Shown: positions 53,340 to 62,203 of the stretch, piece after piece
How positions within the stretch are numbered: position 1 is the stretch's first letter
Layout: each line of letters opens with the position of its first letter
Origin: Candidatus Rhodoferax randersensis
Lineage (GTDB): Bacteria > Pseudomonadota > Gammaproteobacteria > Burkholderiales > Burkholderiaceae_C
Length of the DNA: 64,000 nt
Reading direction: 5' to 3'
Assembly (NCBI GenBank): GCA_016718155.1
Contig: JADKEH010000006.1
Coordinates: 248,001-312,000, forward strand
Program-made: the position numbers and the translations under genes
The notes under the pieces: model-generated
The model's database searches: none
Told to the model about the DNA's origin: nothing
Seen by the model: only the letters and a program-made list of their open reading frames with translations

Positions 53340-54460
53340 GCACCCCAACCGATCCATGGCACTTCCCCCGTCCTGAGCTGGCGCAGGCGTATCTGCAGGG
53401 GTTTGACCTGGGGCTGACCTCGGCGCGCGGGCTGTTTGCGCGCCGGCGCATGGGCAAGAGCGAGTTTCTGAAGCACGACTTGTTGCCCGCCGCGCGCAAG
53501 GCCGGTTACCTGGCGGCCTACACCAACCTGTGGGACGACACCGAGCATCCGGGCCAGGCGCTGGCCACGGCGATTCTGCTGGCGGTCCAACCCAAAGGCT
53601 TGGGCCGATTCTGGGAAGAGCTCAACACCCCCATCAGCAAACTCAAGGGCGGGGCCAAGCTGCCGCTGGGTATCGACGCTTCGATGGAGCTGGACCTGGC
53701 GGCCAAGGAGAAAGCGGCCGTGCCCGCGATCCAGGCCGCGCTGCAGGCGGCCGACAAGGCCAACAAGCGCCTGCTGCTGGTGATCGACGAGGCGCAGGTG
53801 CTGGCCGCCCCGCAGCACAAGGCGGTGGCGCACTCCCTGCGCGCCGGGCTGGACATTCGCAAGCCGGCCATCAAGGTGCTGTTTGCCGGCTCGTCCGAGG
53901 CGGCGCTGCGCGAGATGTTCTCGCGCTCGGCCGCGCCCTTCTACAACTGGGCGCCGCTGGAGCCTTTCCCCTTGCTGGGGCGTGAGTTCGTGGAGGCCAC
54001 CGTGCGGCAACTGGCCAGCGTTGCCAAGCAGCCCCTGAAGCTGGACGACGCGCTGAAGGCCTTTGCCGCGCTGAAGGAGACGCCCGAGTTCTTTCGCTGG
54101 TACATCGAGCGCTACCTGATGTACCAGCAACAAGGGCCCGAACAGGCGCTGCTGTACACCCAGGCCCGCTTGCACGATGCCAGCAGTTATGTGCGGGTGT
54201 GGAAGGAGCTCAATCGCGCTGACCGTGCAGTGCTGCTGCTGGCGGCCAGCGGGGTGCAGGACCTTTATGGGGCGGCGGCGCAGAAGCAACTGCAGTCGCA
54301 ACTGGGCACTGCGGAGGTCAATGCCAGCCTGCCACGCACCTCGATCCGCCGGCTAACCGGACCGAAGCTGCAGCTGATGGCGCGCGTGGACCACGGCGCC
54401 TACCGCTTTGAGGACCCCGAGTTCCAGAGCTGGGTGGCGGCGCGCCGCACGATTGACTGA
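53336..54460 (+). CDS. AAA-type ATPase of the archaeal-ATPase-like class
   Basis: A 374-residue single-domain P-loop protein. Walker A is the non-standard ARRRMGKSEF (about residues 35-44), typical of archaeal-ATPase/ATP_bind_2-like proteins; Walker B is LLLVIDEAQVL near 143; a sensor-1-like AGSSEAALREM follows near 183. The C-terminal half is helical and charged. Such ATPases often have unknown, sometimes defence-related, roles, but no partner nuclease is present here. The ATGA overlap with the MocR gene exists only in the frame as written, so coupling depends on the G-run length. Function unknown. Confidence 0.72.
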   Translation: MSTPTDPWHFPRPELAQAYLQGFDLGLTSARGLFARRRMGKSEFLKHDLLPAARKAGYLAAYTNLWDDTEHPGQALATAILLAVQPKGLGRFWEELNTPISKLKGGAKLPLGIDASMELDLAAKEKAAVPAIQAALQAADKANKRLLLVIDEAQVLAAPQHKAVAHSLRAGLDIRKPAIKVLFAGSSEAALREMFSRSAAPFYNWAPLEPFPLLGREFVEATVRQLASVAKQPLKLDDALKAFAALKETPEFFRWYIERYLMYQQQGPEQALLYTQARLHDASSYVRVWKELNRADRAVLLLAASGVQDLYGAAAQKQLQSQLGTAEVNASLPRTSIRRLTGPKLQLMARVDHGAYRFEDPEFQSWVAARRTID

Positions 54461-54465
54461 AAGCC

Positions 54466-54570
54466 TGAGACCTTGCGGGACAGACCGCAGGCACGCGCAG
54501 CGGGGCCAGCTCTGTCCTCAACTGATTGTCGGATGTTGGCTGTCCACCTTGCGGGACAGACCGCAGACTG
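54466..54570. repeat. GGACAGACC...GCTCTGTCC palindromic repeat, copies 4 and 4b
   Basis: GAGACCTTGCGGGACAGACC, CAGCTCTGTCCTCAACTGATT and GGATGTTGGCTGT form one copy. A second CCTTGCGGGACAGACCGCAG starts at 54547. Together they separate convergent genes and overlap the erroneous 3' end of the HDOD gene frame. Confidence 0.82.
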
Positions 54571-55870
54571 CCCCGGCCGTCTTGCCTATACCAGCAGCAA
54601 GCCGCGCGTCGAGTGCGCAGGCGCGCCACCCAGCGTGCGCAGCAGCACCCGGTTGGTCTCGCCAGCAGCTCAGGCCGTTGGAGGCGCACAGATCCCGTAT
54701 CGCCCCCGTGTTGGATGACTCTAGCGCGCTAGCCACGGCCAGGTAAGGCGCATACGGGCCAGTTCGGCTCAGCAGGGCCTGCGTGACGCGGTTCGACAAG
54801 GGAAGGCGCTGCAGCGCGGCGGTCAGCGGCTCGTCCAGAATCAGGTCGATTTGGGACAGCACGCCACACAAATAGACCTCGCGGCGCAGTTCGTCGCCAA
54901 CGCCCGTGTCCAGCAATTGCGCCATCAACTGGGCACGCAAGGCCATTGCGGCGCGAATCGGTTGCAGGTTGATGTCGCTGGCGGCATGGGGAAGTTGTTC
55001 CAGCAGCCAGGCCTTGACCCGCGCGTGACCGAGCACCATCAGGCCATGGCGCACCGACTCGATCTCGGTGCGCAAGCCCAGGCCGGCCGAGTTGGTGTAG
55101 CGCAAGAAGCGGTAGGTCAGCAGTGGCTCGCTCACCAGGGCCTGCTCGATCAGCTCGGTTGAATCGTCGGCGTCAATCGCCTCGATCAGGCCGATGATTG
55201 CCTGCTGGCCAGGTTGGATGGGTTGGTGCCGATAGCCATGCACGACGTCTTCCATGGGCCAACCGGCTACCCCCCATGCACCCTGTTGGTCCAGGCAGTG
55301 TTCGACCAGCACCCGGCTGGCAACCGATTCATAGATTTGACCCGCCCGTACCGGACTGCGAAGCGGCGGGTCGGCCGCTTGTGGGCGGTTTTGGCGATGC
55401 GAATGCCGCGATACGCGCAAGCCGCTCAGTGCTTCGTCGGCCGTCAGGCTCACCATGGTGCGCTCGAAGCAGGGCGCCAGCGCCACGCTGGGGCGCTGGC
55501 CAGGCTCGCCGCGCCAAACCAGTTGCAGCCCGCGCTGACGCGCGTGGTGGACGCGCTGGGTGATGGCTGGGTCGTGCAGCCACGCCTGGTTGACCTCGAT
55601 ACGGGCAGCGTCAGCGGGCGCTTGATCGAGCAGCTTGGCCAACAACTGTGGCGACTGGGGGCTTAGCAGCAGGCTCGGCGCCTGTGCCGACCAGAACGAG
55701 CCGATGGTGGTCAACAGGTGGGCGACGTCGATGCTTTCAGTAGGGTGCGCCCCGACAAAGAGCTGCACCGCGCAATGCTGGCGCGACTGGTTCCAGACCA
55801 ACTGGTAACCCAGTGTGACTTGGTCAAGGATCGAGATCGGCATGGTCTTGGTCTGTTTTGCAAGGTCCAT
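54518..55870 (-). CDS. HDOD protein with degenerate EAL-like N-terminal domain; 3' end frameshifted
   Basis: A YuxH-like two-domain signalling protein. The N-terminal half (about 1-165) keeps the EAL fold start (ISILDQVTLGYQLVW) but lacks the EAL and metal-site motifs. The HDOD domain (about 215-400) is intact (LIEQALVSEPLLTYRFLRYTNS, then EIESVRHGLMVLGHARVKAW). Near 54655-54675 the frame slips: another frame gives ETNRVLLRTLGG and a stop at 54586, which is how HDOD proteins normally end, while the frame as written runs into repeat DNA to 54518. True coordinates are therefore probably 54586-55870. Start 55870 or an in-frame ATG at 55843. It lies next to the flagellar genes, fitting a signalling or motility role. 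Confidence 0.75.
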   Translation of the reverse strand: MDLAKQTKTMPISILDQVTLGYQLVWNQSRQHCAVQLFVGAHPTESIDVAHLLTTIGSFWSAQAPSLLLSPQSPQLLAKLLDQAPADAARIEVNQAWLHDPAITQRVHHARQRGLQLVWRGEPGQRPSVALAPCFERTMVSLTADEALSGLRVSRHSHRQNRPQAADPPLRSPVRAGQIYESVASRVLVEHCLDQQGAWGVAGWPMEDVVHGYRHQPIQPGQQAIIGLIEAIDADDSTELIEQALVSEPLLTYRFLRYTNSAGLGLRTEIESVRHGLMVLGHARVKAWLLEQLPHAASDINLQPIRAAMALRAQLMAQLLDTGVGDELRREVYLCGVLSQIDLILDEPLTAALQRLPLSNRVTQALLSRTGPYAPYLAVASALESSNTGAIRDLCASNGLSCWRDQPGAAAHAGWRACALDARLAAGIGKTAGAVCGLSRKVDSQHPTIS

Positions 55871-55890
55871 TCAGTTGAGGGCAGAACCTC

Positions 55891-55994
55891 GTCATTGCGA
55901 GCGTAGCGTGGCAATCCATGTTGGATGTGCTCTTGATAAATTCGTCATTGCGAGGAGCGAAAGCGACGCGGCAACACGCTGCGCTCGCAATGAC
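55891..55994. repeat. GTCATTGCGA-type interspersed repeat, copy 7
   Basis: GTCATTGCGAGCGTAGCGTGG, GTCATTGCGAGGAGCGAAAGC and a closing CGCTGCGCTCGCAATGAC. It lies between the HDOD gene and flgL. Confidence 0.82.
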
Positions 55995-56020
55995 TGGCCT
56001 TGATCTCCCGCATGGTCTAG

Positions 56021-56074
56021 TCAGTTGAGGACAGAGCAAAATTGCTGTGCAATTGTTGGTCTGTCCCACAAGGC
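56021..56074. repeat. GGACAGACC...GCTCTGTCC palindromic repeat, copy 5
   Basis: TCAGTTGAGGACAGAGC and GGTCTGTCCCACAAGG, ending 3 bases before the flgL stop codon. It probably lies in the 3' untranslated region of the flg operon transcript and may help end it. Confidence 0.8.
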
Positions 56075-56076
56075 TA

Positions 56077-57279
56077 TTAGTTTATGAAGTTGAACAGCGA
56101 CAAGCGTTGCACTTGCGCGTACGACTGCAGCGCCGCTTGGTAGCCGGTCTGAAACTTCTGGAAATCCGAGATGCCCTTCACCATGTCCAGGTCTTCGGCC
56201 TTGGAACGGTCGGCCTGCAACTGGATGGAGCGGCTGTTTTGGCTGTCCGAGATCCGGTCGCCCCGGTTCAGCCAGTCACCGGCCTGACCCCGCGCCGACT
56301 GAACCCGGTCCATGCTTGCATCGAATTCAACCAGGGCCAGGTTGGTGGCCTGAGTCATGACGTTGTTGCCGCTGGCGCCGTCGATGGCGGCGATGGCGCG
56401 GTCAATCACTTCGAACACATCGGTTTGCGTGCTTGGCGTGATCACGACGGTGTCGCCGTTCTTCGGTACGCCGTGCGCGACAAAGGAAAGTCCGTCAAAG
56501 CCTATCTCCTGACCGTCCACATAGGGCCGTGCTGCGGGTGGCACGGGCAGGGCGGTGGTGGTATCCAACACGTCGTAGGTGATCGCCGGCGGAACGGTGG
56601 CGCTGACGGTAAAGGTGACGGTGTAGCTGTCGCCCGTCAGAGCGCCTGGCGAGACAACCTGGCCCGGGGCCGACCAAACCGTGCCGGTGTTGGCGCCACC
56701 CAGGCCAACGTTAAAGGTGCCGTTGCCGGTGGTGGTGTCCATGAAGATCGCATGGCCGTCCATGGCACCGGGCAGGGACACGTCGGTGCCGGCTCTCTGG
56801 CCCGCAATGCCGTTGAACACGACACCGGTGGCGGGGTCGGTGAAGGGTGGGGCTGCGCTACCCAGGCCACTGAACAGCGGCATGCCGTTGGTGTCGCTGC
56901 GGTTGGCGTGGGCGAACAATTGGTCGCGCAAGCCCCGCATTTCCTGGGCAATGCTGGCGCGGTTGGTGCTGTTCAGGATGCCGTCGTTGGCCTTCACCAC
57001 CAGTTCGCGCAGTGTCTGCAGGGTCTCCGTGGCCCCGCCCAGCGTGGATTCGGCCAGGGTAATGGCGTTGCGTTGCAGCACCAGCGCGCGTTCTTCGGTC
57101 TCGATGCGGGTATTGCGGGTCAGGGCCCGCTCGGCCTGCGCGGCACCAGTCGGGTCGTCGCTGGCGCGGTTGATTCTTTTGCCCGAGGTCAGCTTCTCTT
57201 GCTGGCTGGACAGTTCTACCTGCCGCTTCATCAGGTTGGACAGTGTGGTGTCGTAGGTGTTGGCGGTTCCAAGTCGCAT
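56077..57279 (-). CDS. flgL: Flagellar hook-associated protein 3 (hook-filament junction)
   Basis: A 400-residue flagellin-like protein. The N-terminal helical domain begins MRLGTANTYDTTLSNLMKRQ and contains KLTSGKRINRASDDPTGAAQ; the C-terminal helix reads FQKFQTGYQAALQSYAQVQR. With FlgK it joins hook to filament and is exported by the flagellar apparatus, so it has no signal peptide. It is the last gene of the leftward flg operon. The variable middle domain is the usual exposed part. Confidence 0.93.
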   Translation of the reverse strand: MRLGTANTYDTTLSNLMKRQVELSSQQEKLTSGKRINRASDDPTGAAQAERALTRNTRIETEERALVLQRNAITLAESTLGGATETLQTLRELVVKANDGILNSTNRASIAQEMRGLRDQLFAHANRSDTNGMPLFSGLGSAAPPFTDPATGVVFNGIAGQRAGTDVSLPGAMDGHAIFMDTTTGNGTFNVGLGGANTGTVWSAPGQVVSPGALTGDSYTVTFTVSATVPPAITYDVLDTTTALPVPPAARPYVDGQEIGFDGLSFVAHGVPKNGDTVVITPSTQTDVFEVIDRAIAAIDGASGNNVMTQATNLALVEFDASMDRVQSARGQAGDWLNRGDRISDSQNSRSIQLQADRSKAEDLDMVKGISDFQKFQTGYQAALQSYAQVQRLSLFNFIN

Positions 57280-57304
57280 AACTCACTCCTGGGCGTCGCG
57301 CCGC

Positions 57305-59227
57305 TTAGCGGCCCAGCCCTTGCATCAAGGTGTCAAACATGTTCTGGGCGACCTGCATCATTTTGGCCGCTGCCTGGTAGGACTGCTGAAACTGCAGCAG
57401 CTTGGCCGCTTCCTCGTCCAGGTTGACCCCCGCCACCGCAGTGCGGTCCCGCTCGATGTTGTCGGCGATGGAGGTCGACACCTCGGATGCGAACTGCGCC
57501 CCCTGCACCCGGATGCCAACCTGCGACATCAGGCTGGCGTAGCCATCGGTCAGGGGCGCGCCGTCGAACATGGGAACGTCCCGCAAGGCCAGCATGGCCT
57601 CGGCGTTGCCGCCGTTGAGCAAGGGATAGAGATTGGGCCCGATGGACAGCGTGTCGCCGGTTTGCGGCGTGCCCTTGAGTGTCACGGCCCAGCCGGTGGT
57701 GGCAGGGGGAACCAGGTCGTACTCGATCGGTTGAGAGGGTGTGTAGGCATAAACCGTGGCACCCGTGTCAGAACGCGTGAAGGTGCCGGGCCCCGTAAAC
57801 GTGATGGTTACCGCCGCCGGTGGTGGATTGGACTTGGCGGCCAGCCGCTCCACAACCAGCGTCCCGGTGTTGGCGGTGCCCACGCCTGCGGCGACCGGGC
57901 TCGCCATGGCCAGGGCACGTGGCGACGCAAACGCCGTGGTGATGGTGTCGGCCACGCCCGCGTAGGGCGTGACCAGGAAGCGGTCACCCACGGCGCCAGC
58001 GCCGGCGATGTTCAGGTCCAGCCCATCGATCTGGATCAGGGTGGTGGGTCCGGGCCCAGGGATGCTGGTGAGCTGACCGTCGGTCAGCCGCACCACGTCA
58101 ATAGCGCCACCAGCATTGAAGCGCACTTCGTAGTTGGACGCCACCAATGCAGCGGCGCCCGATACCGGCAAGGTTGACACGTTCGCCGTTACGCTGGCGG
58201 TGCCGGTATTGGTCGTTGCGCCATAGCCGGCCGGCATGCTGGCCAAGTTGAACAGGGCCGCGCCGATCGCCCCGTCGAGGTCCAGGCCCAGGGCTTGTTG
58301 TTCGTTGACTTTGGTGCCGATCGCCAGGGCCATGCGCCCGAGCAGGTTGCCCGCGTCGACCAGGTCGGTGTTGTGGTAACGCAGCAGCCCGGAGACCGAG
58401 CCCCCGCCCAGCGTGGCCTCGTCCAGAGTCACGGTAACGCCACCGCGTTGCATCGCCAGCTTCTTGGTCGCCGGGTCGGTGAAATCACCATCGGTCAGTT
58501 GCACGGTTGTCACGGTCTGGCCTAGCACGAGCGGTTGGCTACTGGCCAGGAACACGCCCATGGTGCCGTCGTCGGCTTCGATTTGGGTGGTTTGCACGTA
58601 CTGGTTGAGGTCCCGCATGAGCTGGTCGCGATGGTCCAGCAAGTCATTGGGAGCATGGCCAACACCCATGGCGCGGGCGATTTCCTGGTTGACATCGGCA
58701 ATTCCGCGCGCCAGATTGTTGATGGCGGCCACCGAGTCGCGCAACTGCAGAACAACGCCCCGCTGGAGGTCTTGCAACTGGGACGCGCTGGCCCGAAAAC
58801 TCGATGTCGCCTCTTCGGCTCGGCCCAACACGACCGCTCGGGCGGGTTGGTCGGCTGGCGAGTTGACCACATCCGAAAAAGCGTTGAACAGGTCGCTCAC
58901 CGCGGCACCCAAGCCGTTGGGGCCGCCCTTGAATACGTCTTCGAGTTGACTCAGTTGCTCCATGCGCGTGGAGTCCGACGCCGCCACGGCACTGGCGAGT
59001 GTGGCCTGGCGGGTCAGGAACTCGTTGTGCACGCGCCGCACAGTCATGATGTCGACGCCGGCGCCGTAGTAGCCGCTGCCCGAAAACTGGCCCTTGATGT
59101 TTTGCAGCAGCACTTCCTGGCGCGAATAGCCGGGCGTGTTGACATTGGCAATGTTGTTGCCCGCCGTTTGCAGCGCCGCCTGGTTGGCCAGCAAGGCGCG
59201 GGTGCCGATGTTGAGGATGCCGCTCAT
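57305..59227 (-). CDS. flgK: Flagellar hook-associated protein 1
   Basis: A 640-residue protein. The N-terminal rod/hook motif is GTRALLANQAALQTAGNNIA, then NVNTPGYSRQEVLLQ; the C-terminus has EEAAKLLQFQQSYQAAAKMM and ends MFDTLMQGLGR. It forms the first hook-filament junction ring. Longer than E. coli FlgK (547 residues) through extra sequence in the central domain, common in this order. Twenty-five bases separate it from flgL. Confidence 0.94.
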   Translation of the reverse strand: MSGILNIGTRALLANQAALQTAGNNIANVNTPGYSRQEVLLQNIKGQFSGSGYYGAGVDIMTVRRVHNEFLTRQATLASAVAASDSTRMEQLSQLEDVFKGGPNGLGAAVSDLFNAFSDVVNSPADQPARAVVLGRAEEATSSFRASASQLQDLQRGVVLQLRDSVAAINNLARGIADVNQEIARAMGVGHAPNDLLDHRDQLMRDLNQYVQTTQIEADDGTMGVFLASSQPLVLGQTVTTVQLTDGDFTDPATKKLAMQRGGVTVTLDEATLGGGSVSGLLRYHNTDLVDAGNLLGRMALAIGTKVNEQQALGLDLDGAIGAALFNLASMPAGYGATTNTGTASVTANVSTLPVSGAAALVASNYEVRFNAGGAIDVVRLTDGQLTSIPGPGPTTLIQIDGLDLNIAGAGAVGDRFLVTPYAGVADTITTAFASPRALAMASPVAAGVGTANTGTLVVERLAAKSNPPPAAVTITFTGPGTFTRSDTGATVYAYTPSQPIEYDLVPPATTGWAVTLKGTPQTGDTLSIGPNLYPLLNGGNAEAMLALRDVPMFDGAPLTDGYASLMSQVGIRVQGAQFASEVSTSIADNIERDRTAVAGVNLDEEAAKLLQFQQSYQAAAKMMQVAQNMFDTLMQGLGR

Positions 59228-59249
59228 GATGGTTCAAGCCTTGGTGCGC

Positions 59250-60161
59250 TTAGGCCATGGCGCGCTGCAAATTCAGCGTGCTGTTGATCGCCCGGCTGAG
59301 TTTGGCGGCGTAGGCTGGGTCGGTGGCGTAGCCGGCGCGCTGCAGGCCGGTGGCAAAGGCCTGCACCGAACCGGTCTGTTGGCTGACCTTGGCGTAGCGT
59401 GGGCTTTGAGTCAGCAAGCGGGCGTAGTCCTTGAATGACGCCTCGTAGGAGTCGTAGGCGCGAAAGCGTGCCACTGTCTTCCTGGCCACGCCGTTTTGGT
59501 ATTCGGTGGTGGTCACCTCGGCCACTTTGCCTTGCCAACCCGCACCGGCCTTGATGCCGAACAGGTTGAACGAGGTGCCGCCATCGGCGGTCTTGATTTC
59601 GCTCTTGCCCCAGCCGGTTTCGTGGCCCGCCTGCCCCAGCATATAGCCGGAGGGGATGCCACTTTGTTGGGCCACCTTGGCGGCGGCCGCGCCGTGGCGG
59701 TGTACGAAGTCGGCTTGTCGGGTGCTGGGCGCGGCACGACTGATCGGTGGCATGCCCATGTCAACCTTGCTGGTCGGCGCGGGCAACGCGGCGGCCGGTG
59801 CAGGGGCGGGCGTTGTTTTGCTGGCCGGATCGGGCGTGGCATCAGCGCCGGCCATCTGGCGGGTGAGCTGCTTTGCGATCAGGTCTGACAGGCCGCCTGG
59901 TCGGCCGGACATTTGCACGGCCAGTTGCTGGTCGAGCAGGTCAGTGCCCAGGTCGCCCTGAGGGCTGTCGAGCAGGCCGGACTTCATGGTCGCTTCACGC
60001 ATGCTCTTGATCATCTCGCGCATGAACAGGGCCTCAAACTGCTTGGCCGTCTCTTTGATGGCGGCAGGCGTGTTCTGGCCAGCCTGAAACTTGAGCGCGT
60101 TGAGCGAACGGGCATCGCTCGCCAGCGCGTTGCTGCCTTGGGAGACCGCGCCGTAGCTCAT
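59250..60161 (-). CDS. flgJ: Flagellar rod assembly protein with peptidoglycan hydrolase domain
   Basis: About 303 residues. The N-terminal rod-binding domain is AIKETAKQFEALFMREMIKS (about 39-58), followed by an Ala/Pro-rich linker (about 125-150). The C-terminal glucosaminidase/muramidase domain has the catalytic glutamate in GQAGHETGWGKSE, then FNLFGIKAGAGWQG. It caps the rod and opens peptidoglycan for it. The start is either ATG 60161 (used) or 60173. Confidence 0.92.
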   Translation of the reverse strand: MSYGAVSQGSNALASDARSLNALKFQAGQNTPAAIKETAKQFEALFMREMIKSMREATMKSGLLDSPQGDLGTDLLDQQLAVQMSGRPGGLSDLIAKQLTRQMAGADATPDPASKTTPAPAPAAALPAPTSKVDMGMPPISRAAPSTRQADFVHRHGAAAAKVAQQSGIPSGYMLGQAGHETGWGKSEIKTADGGTSFNLFGIKAGAGWQGKVAEVTTTEYQNGVARKTVARFRAYDSYEASFKDYARLLTQSPRYAKVSQQTGSVQAFATGLQRAGYATDPAYAAKLSRAINSTLNLQRAMA

Positions 60162-60164
60162 GTG

Positions 60165-60236
60165 AGCCCCCACGGCGCGTTGCGCCTGCCCCCCGAGGGG
60201 GTGCGAGCTTGCTTGGGGCGGCCCGGCGCGGCGCTC
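60165..60236. repeat. GC-rich hairpin repeat between flgI and flgJ (Comamonadaceae type)
   Basis: AGCCCCCACGGCGCGTTGCGC, then TGCCCCCCGAGGGGGTGCGAGC and GGGGCGGCCCGGCG. The CCCCC...GGGGG dyad followed by GCTTGCTTGGGGCGG resembles a GC-rich intergenic element frequent in this bacterial family. It could attenuate or stabilise the flg transcript. Single copy in this window. Confidence 0.55.
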
Positions 60237-60239
60237 ATG

Positions 60240-61388
60240 TCAGATCACCTCCAGCTCGGCGTTGAGGGCGCCGGCGGCCTTGATCGCTTGCAGAATAGCC
60301 AGCAGATCCTGCGGCGTGGCGCCCAGCGCGTTGAGGGCGCGCACCACGTCCGACAGCGCTGGTGCGCCCGCAATCTGGATCAGGTTGCCGGGCTCCTGTT
60401 TGATCTGGACATCGGTCTTCTCGGCGACCACGGTGCGCCCGCCGGTAGACAGGGCGTTGGGCTGACTGATCACGGGGGTGGAGGTGATGCTGACGGTCAG
60501 GTTGCCGTGCGCGATGGCGCAGGCGCTGAGCGTCACTGCCTGGTTCATTACGATGGAGCCGGTGCGCGAGTTGATAACAACCTTGGCCGATGGGATGGAG
60601 AACTCGATTGGCAGCTCTTCAAGCCGGGCAATGAAGGCCACGCGCTCGTTGGCGTCGGTGGGGGCCTTCACTTCCACGGTACGGCCGTCCAGCGCCCGCG
60701 CCAGGCCCTCCTGGACCAGCCGGTTGATGGCTTGCGCGACCCGGTTGGCGGTTTGAAAGTCAGACGCCTTGACGTTGAGCGTGATGCTGTCGCCGAGCTG
60801 CAAGGCGGTTGGCACGGTGCGCTCGACCTGGGCGCCATCGGGAATGCGACCGGCGCTGAGGTGGTTGACCTGCACCTTGCTGCCGCCAGCGGCCGCGCCG
60901 GCGCCCGCCACCACCAGATTGCCTTGGGCCAGGGCATAGATCTCGCCGTCCACGCCTTTGAGCGGCGTCAGCAGCAACATGCCGCCTTTGAGCGACTTCG
61001 AATTGCCCATGGACGACACATTGACATCTACCCATTGGCCGGGCTGGGCAAAGGCGGGCAGTTGGGCAGTCACCATCACGGCGGCGATATTCTTGAGTTG
61101 AAGTTGCGACACCGCGCCAGCAGGCAGGCTGATGCCAAGCTGCTGAAGGTAGTTGGTCAGGCCTTGCGCGGTATAGGGCATCTGGGTGGTCTGGTCGCCG
61201 GTTCCGTCCAGCCCCACGACCAGGCCAAAGCCGGTCAACTGGTTGCTGCGCACGCCTTGCACGGAAGCGATCTCCTTGATCCGCACTGCCTGCGCGGGTA
61301 GCACCGCCAGCATGCAAACCAGCATCAGCCACTGCGGCCAGCGCCGGGCCAGGCGCAGGATGGACAGGGAGACGACGGAGGCGTTCAT
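60240..61388 (-). CDS. flgI: Flagellar P-ring protein
   Basis: A 382-residue periplasmic protein. A signal peptide (hydrophobic to about residue 33, cleavage near LPAQA) is followed by the FlgI start RIKEIASVQGVRSNQLTGFG and LVVGLDGTGDQT. The C-terminus has LNALGATPQDLLAILQAIKA. It forms the ring in the peptidoglycan layer around the rod. Size and order are standard. Confidence 0.95.
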   Translation of the reverse strand: MNASVVSLSILRLARRWPQWLMLVCMLAVLPAQAVRIKEIASVQGVRSNQLTGFGLVVGLDGTGDQTTQMPYTAQGLTNYLQQLGISLPAGAVSQLQLKNIAAVMVTAQLPAFAQPGQWVDVNVSSMGNSKSLKGGMLLLTPLKGVDGEIYALAQGNLVVAGAGAAAGGSKVQVNHLSAGRIPDGAQVERTVPTALQLGDSITLNVKASDFQTANRVAQAINRLVQEGLARALDGRTVEVKAPTDANERVAFIARLEELPIEFSIPSAKVVINSRTGSIVMNQAVTLSACAIAHGNLTVSITSTPVISQPNALSTGGRTVVAEKTDVQIKQEPGNLIQIAGAPALSDVVRALNALGATPQDLLAILQAIKAAGALNAELEVI

Positions 61389-61441
61389 GATGGGTGCAGT
61401 GCGATGGCGTGATGGCGGGGGCGTCTTGATTCTGGGCCCGC

Positions 61442-62197
61442 CTAAAACGGCAGAAGGCTGAAAAAGAACCGCGATAGCCAGCCAACTGTTTGGGCTTCGT
61501 TGCTGGCACCGCGACCCCTGGACTCAATCCGGGCGTTGGCCACCTGGGTCGAGTTGACGATGCTGCCTGGCTGCACCACGCGCGGGTCCACCGTGCCGGA
61601 GAAGCGCAGAACGTCAACGTTTTGGTTGACGCCGATCTGCTTGTCGCCGGCCACCACCAGATGGCCGTTGGGCAGCACTTCAATGACGGTGGTGGTGATG
61701 GTGCCGGTGAAGTCGTTCTTGCTCTCGGTTTCGCCTTTTCCGGAGAAGTCGTTGGCGGATTTGGTGCCGACTTTCAGCTTAGCCGCTTCGGCGGCCGGGA
61801 GCAAGGGGAACGCCGACACGCTGGCGTCCATCGCCGAGCTGCGGTTGGCCACGGATTTCGATGTTTGCGTGGCGGCCACGTTCTCAATGATGTTGATGGT
61901 GACCGTGTCCCCGACCGCGCGTGCCCGGTAGTCCTCAAACGATGGCCGGTACGTGACGGCGTTAAACAGGCTGCCGCTGGTGGCGCGGCTGCGGGCCGAG
62001 CTGCTGGTTGCCTGCGTGATCAGTGGCGCGGCCTTGGCTTCGGCGAAGTCGACACTGATCTTCTGTGGCAAAGCACTGCAGGCGCCGATCAGCAGCACCG
62101 TGACTGCGGCCAAAGTCATGCGAGCTGCGCAACGGGCCATGTGATCGAACCGGCCAACGGCAGGTGTGGCGGAGTAGTCAGGCGCAAACATGATCAT
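61442..62197 (-). CDS. flgH: Flagellar L-ring lipoprotein
   Basis: A 251-residue protein at this start. Lipobox LLIGACS (Cys at about residue 40) follows a hydrophobic stretch. The body shows the FlgH pattern: GSLFNAVTYRPSFEDYRARA, VGDTVTINIIENVAATQT, and SGTVDPRVVQPGSIVNSTQV. It forms the outer-membrane ring. The signal peptide is unusually long from 62197; ATG at 62140 (MARCAARMTLAAV) gives a more typical one and may be the true start. Confidence 0.93.
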   Translation of the reverse strand: MIMFAPDYSATPAVGRFDHMARCAARMTLAAVTVLLIGACSALPQKISVDFAEAKAAPLITQATSSSARSRATSGSLFNAVTYRPSFEDYRARAVGDTVTINIIENVAATQTSKSVANRSSAMDASVSAFPLLPAAEAAKLKVGTKSANDFSGKGETESKNDFTGTITTTVIEVLPNGHLVVAGDKQIGVNQNVDVLRFSGTVDPRVVQPGSIVNSTQVANARIESRGRGASNEAQTVGWLSRFFFSLLPF

Positions 62198-62203
62198 GCC
62201 CTG

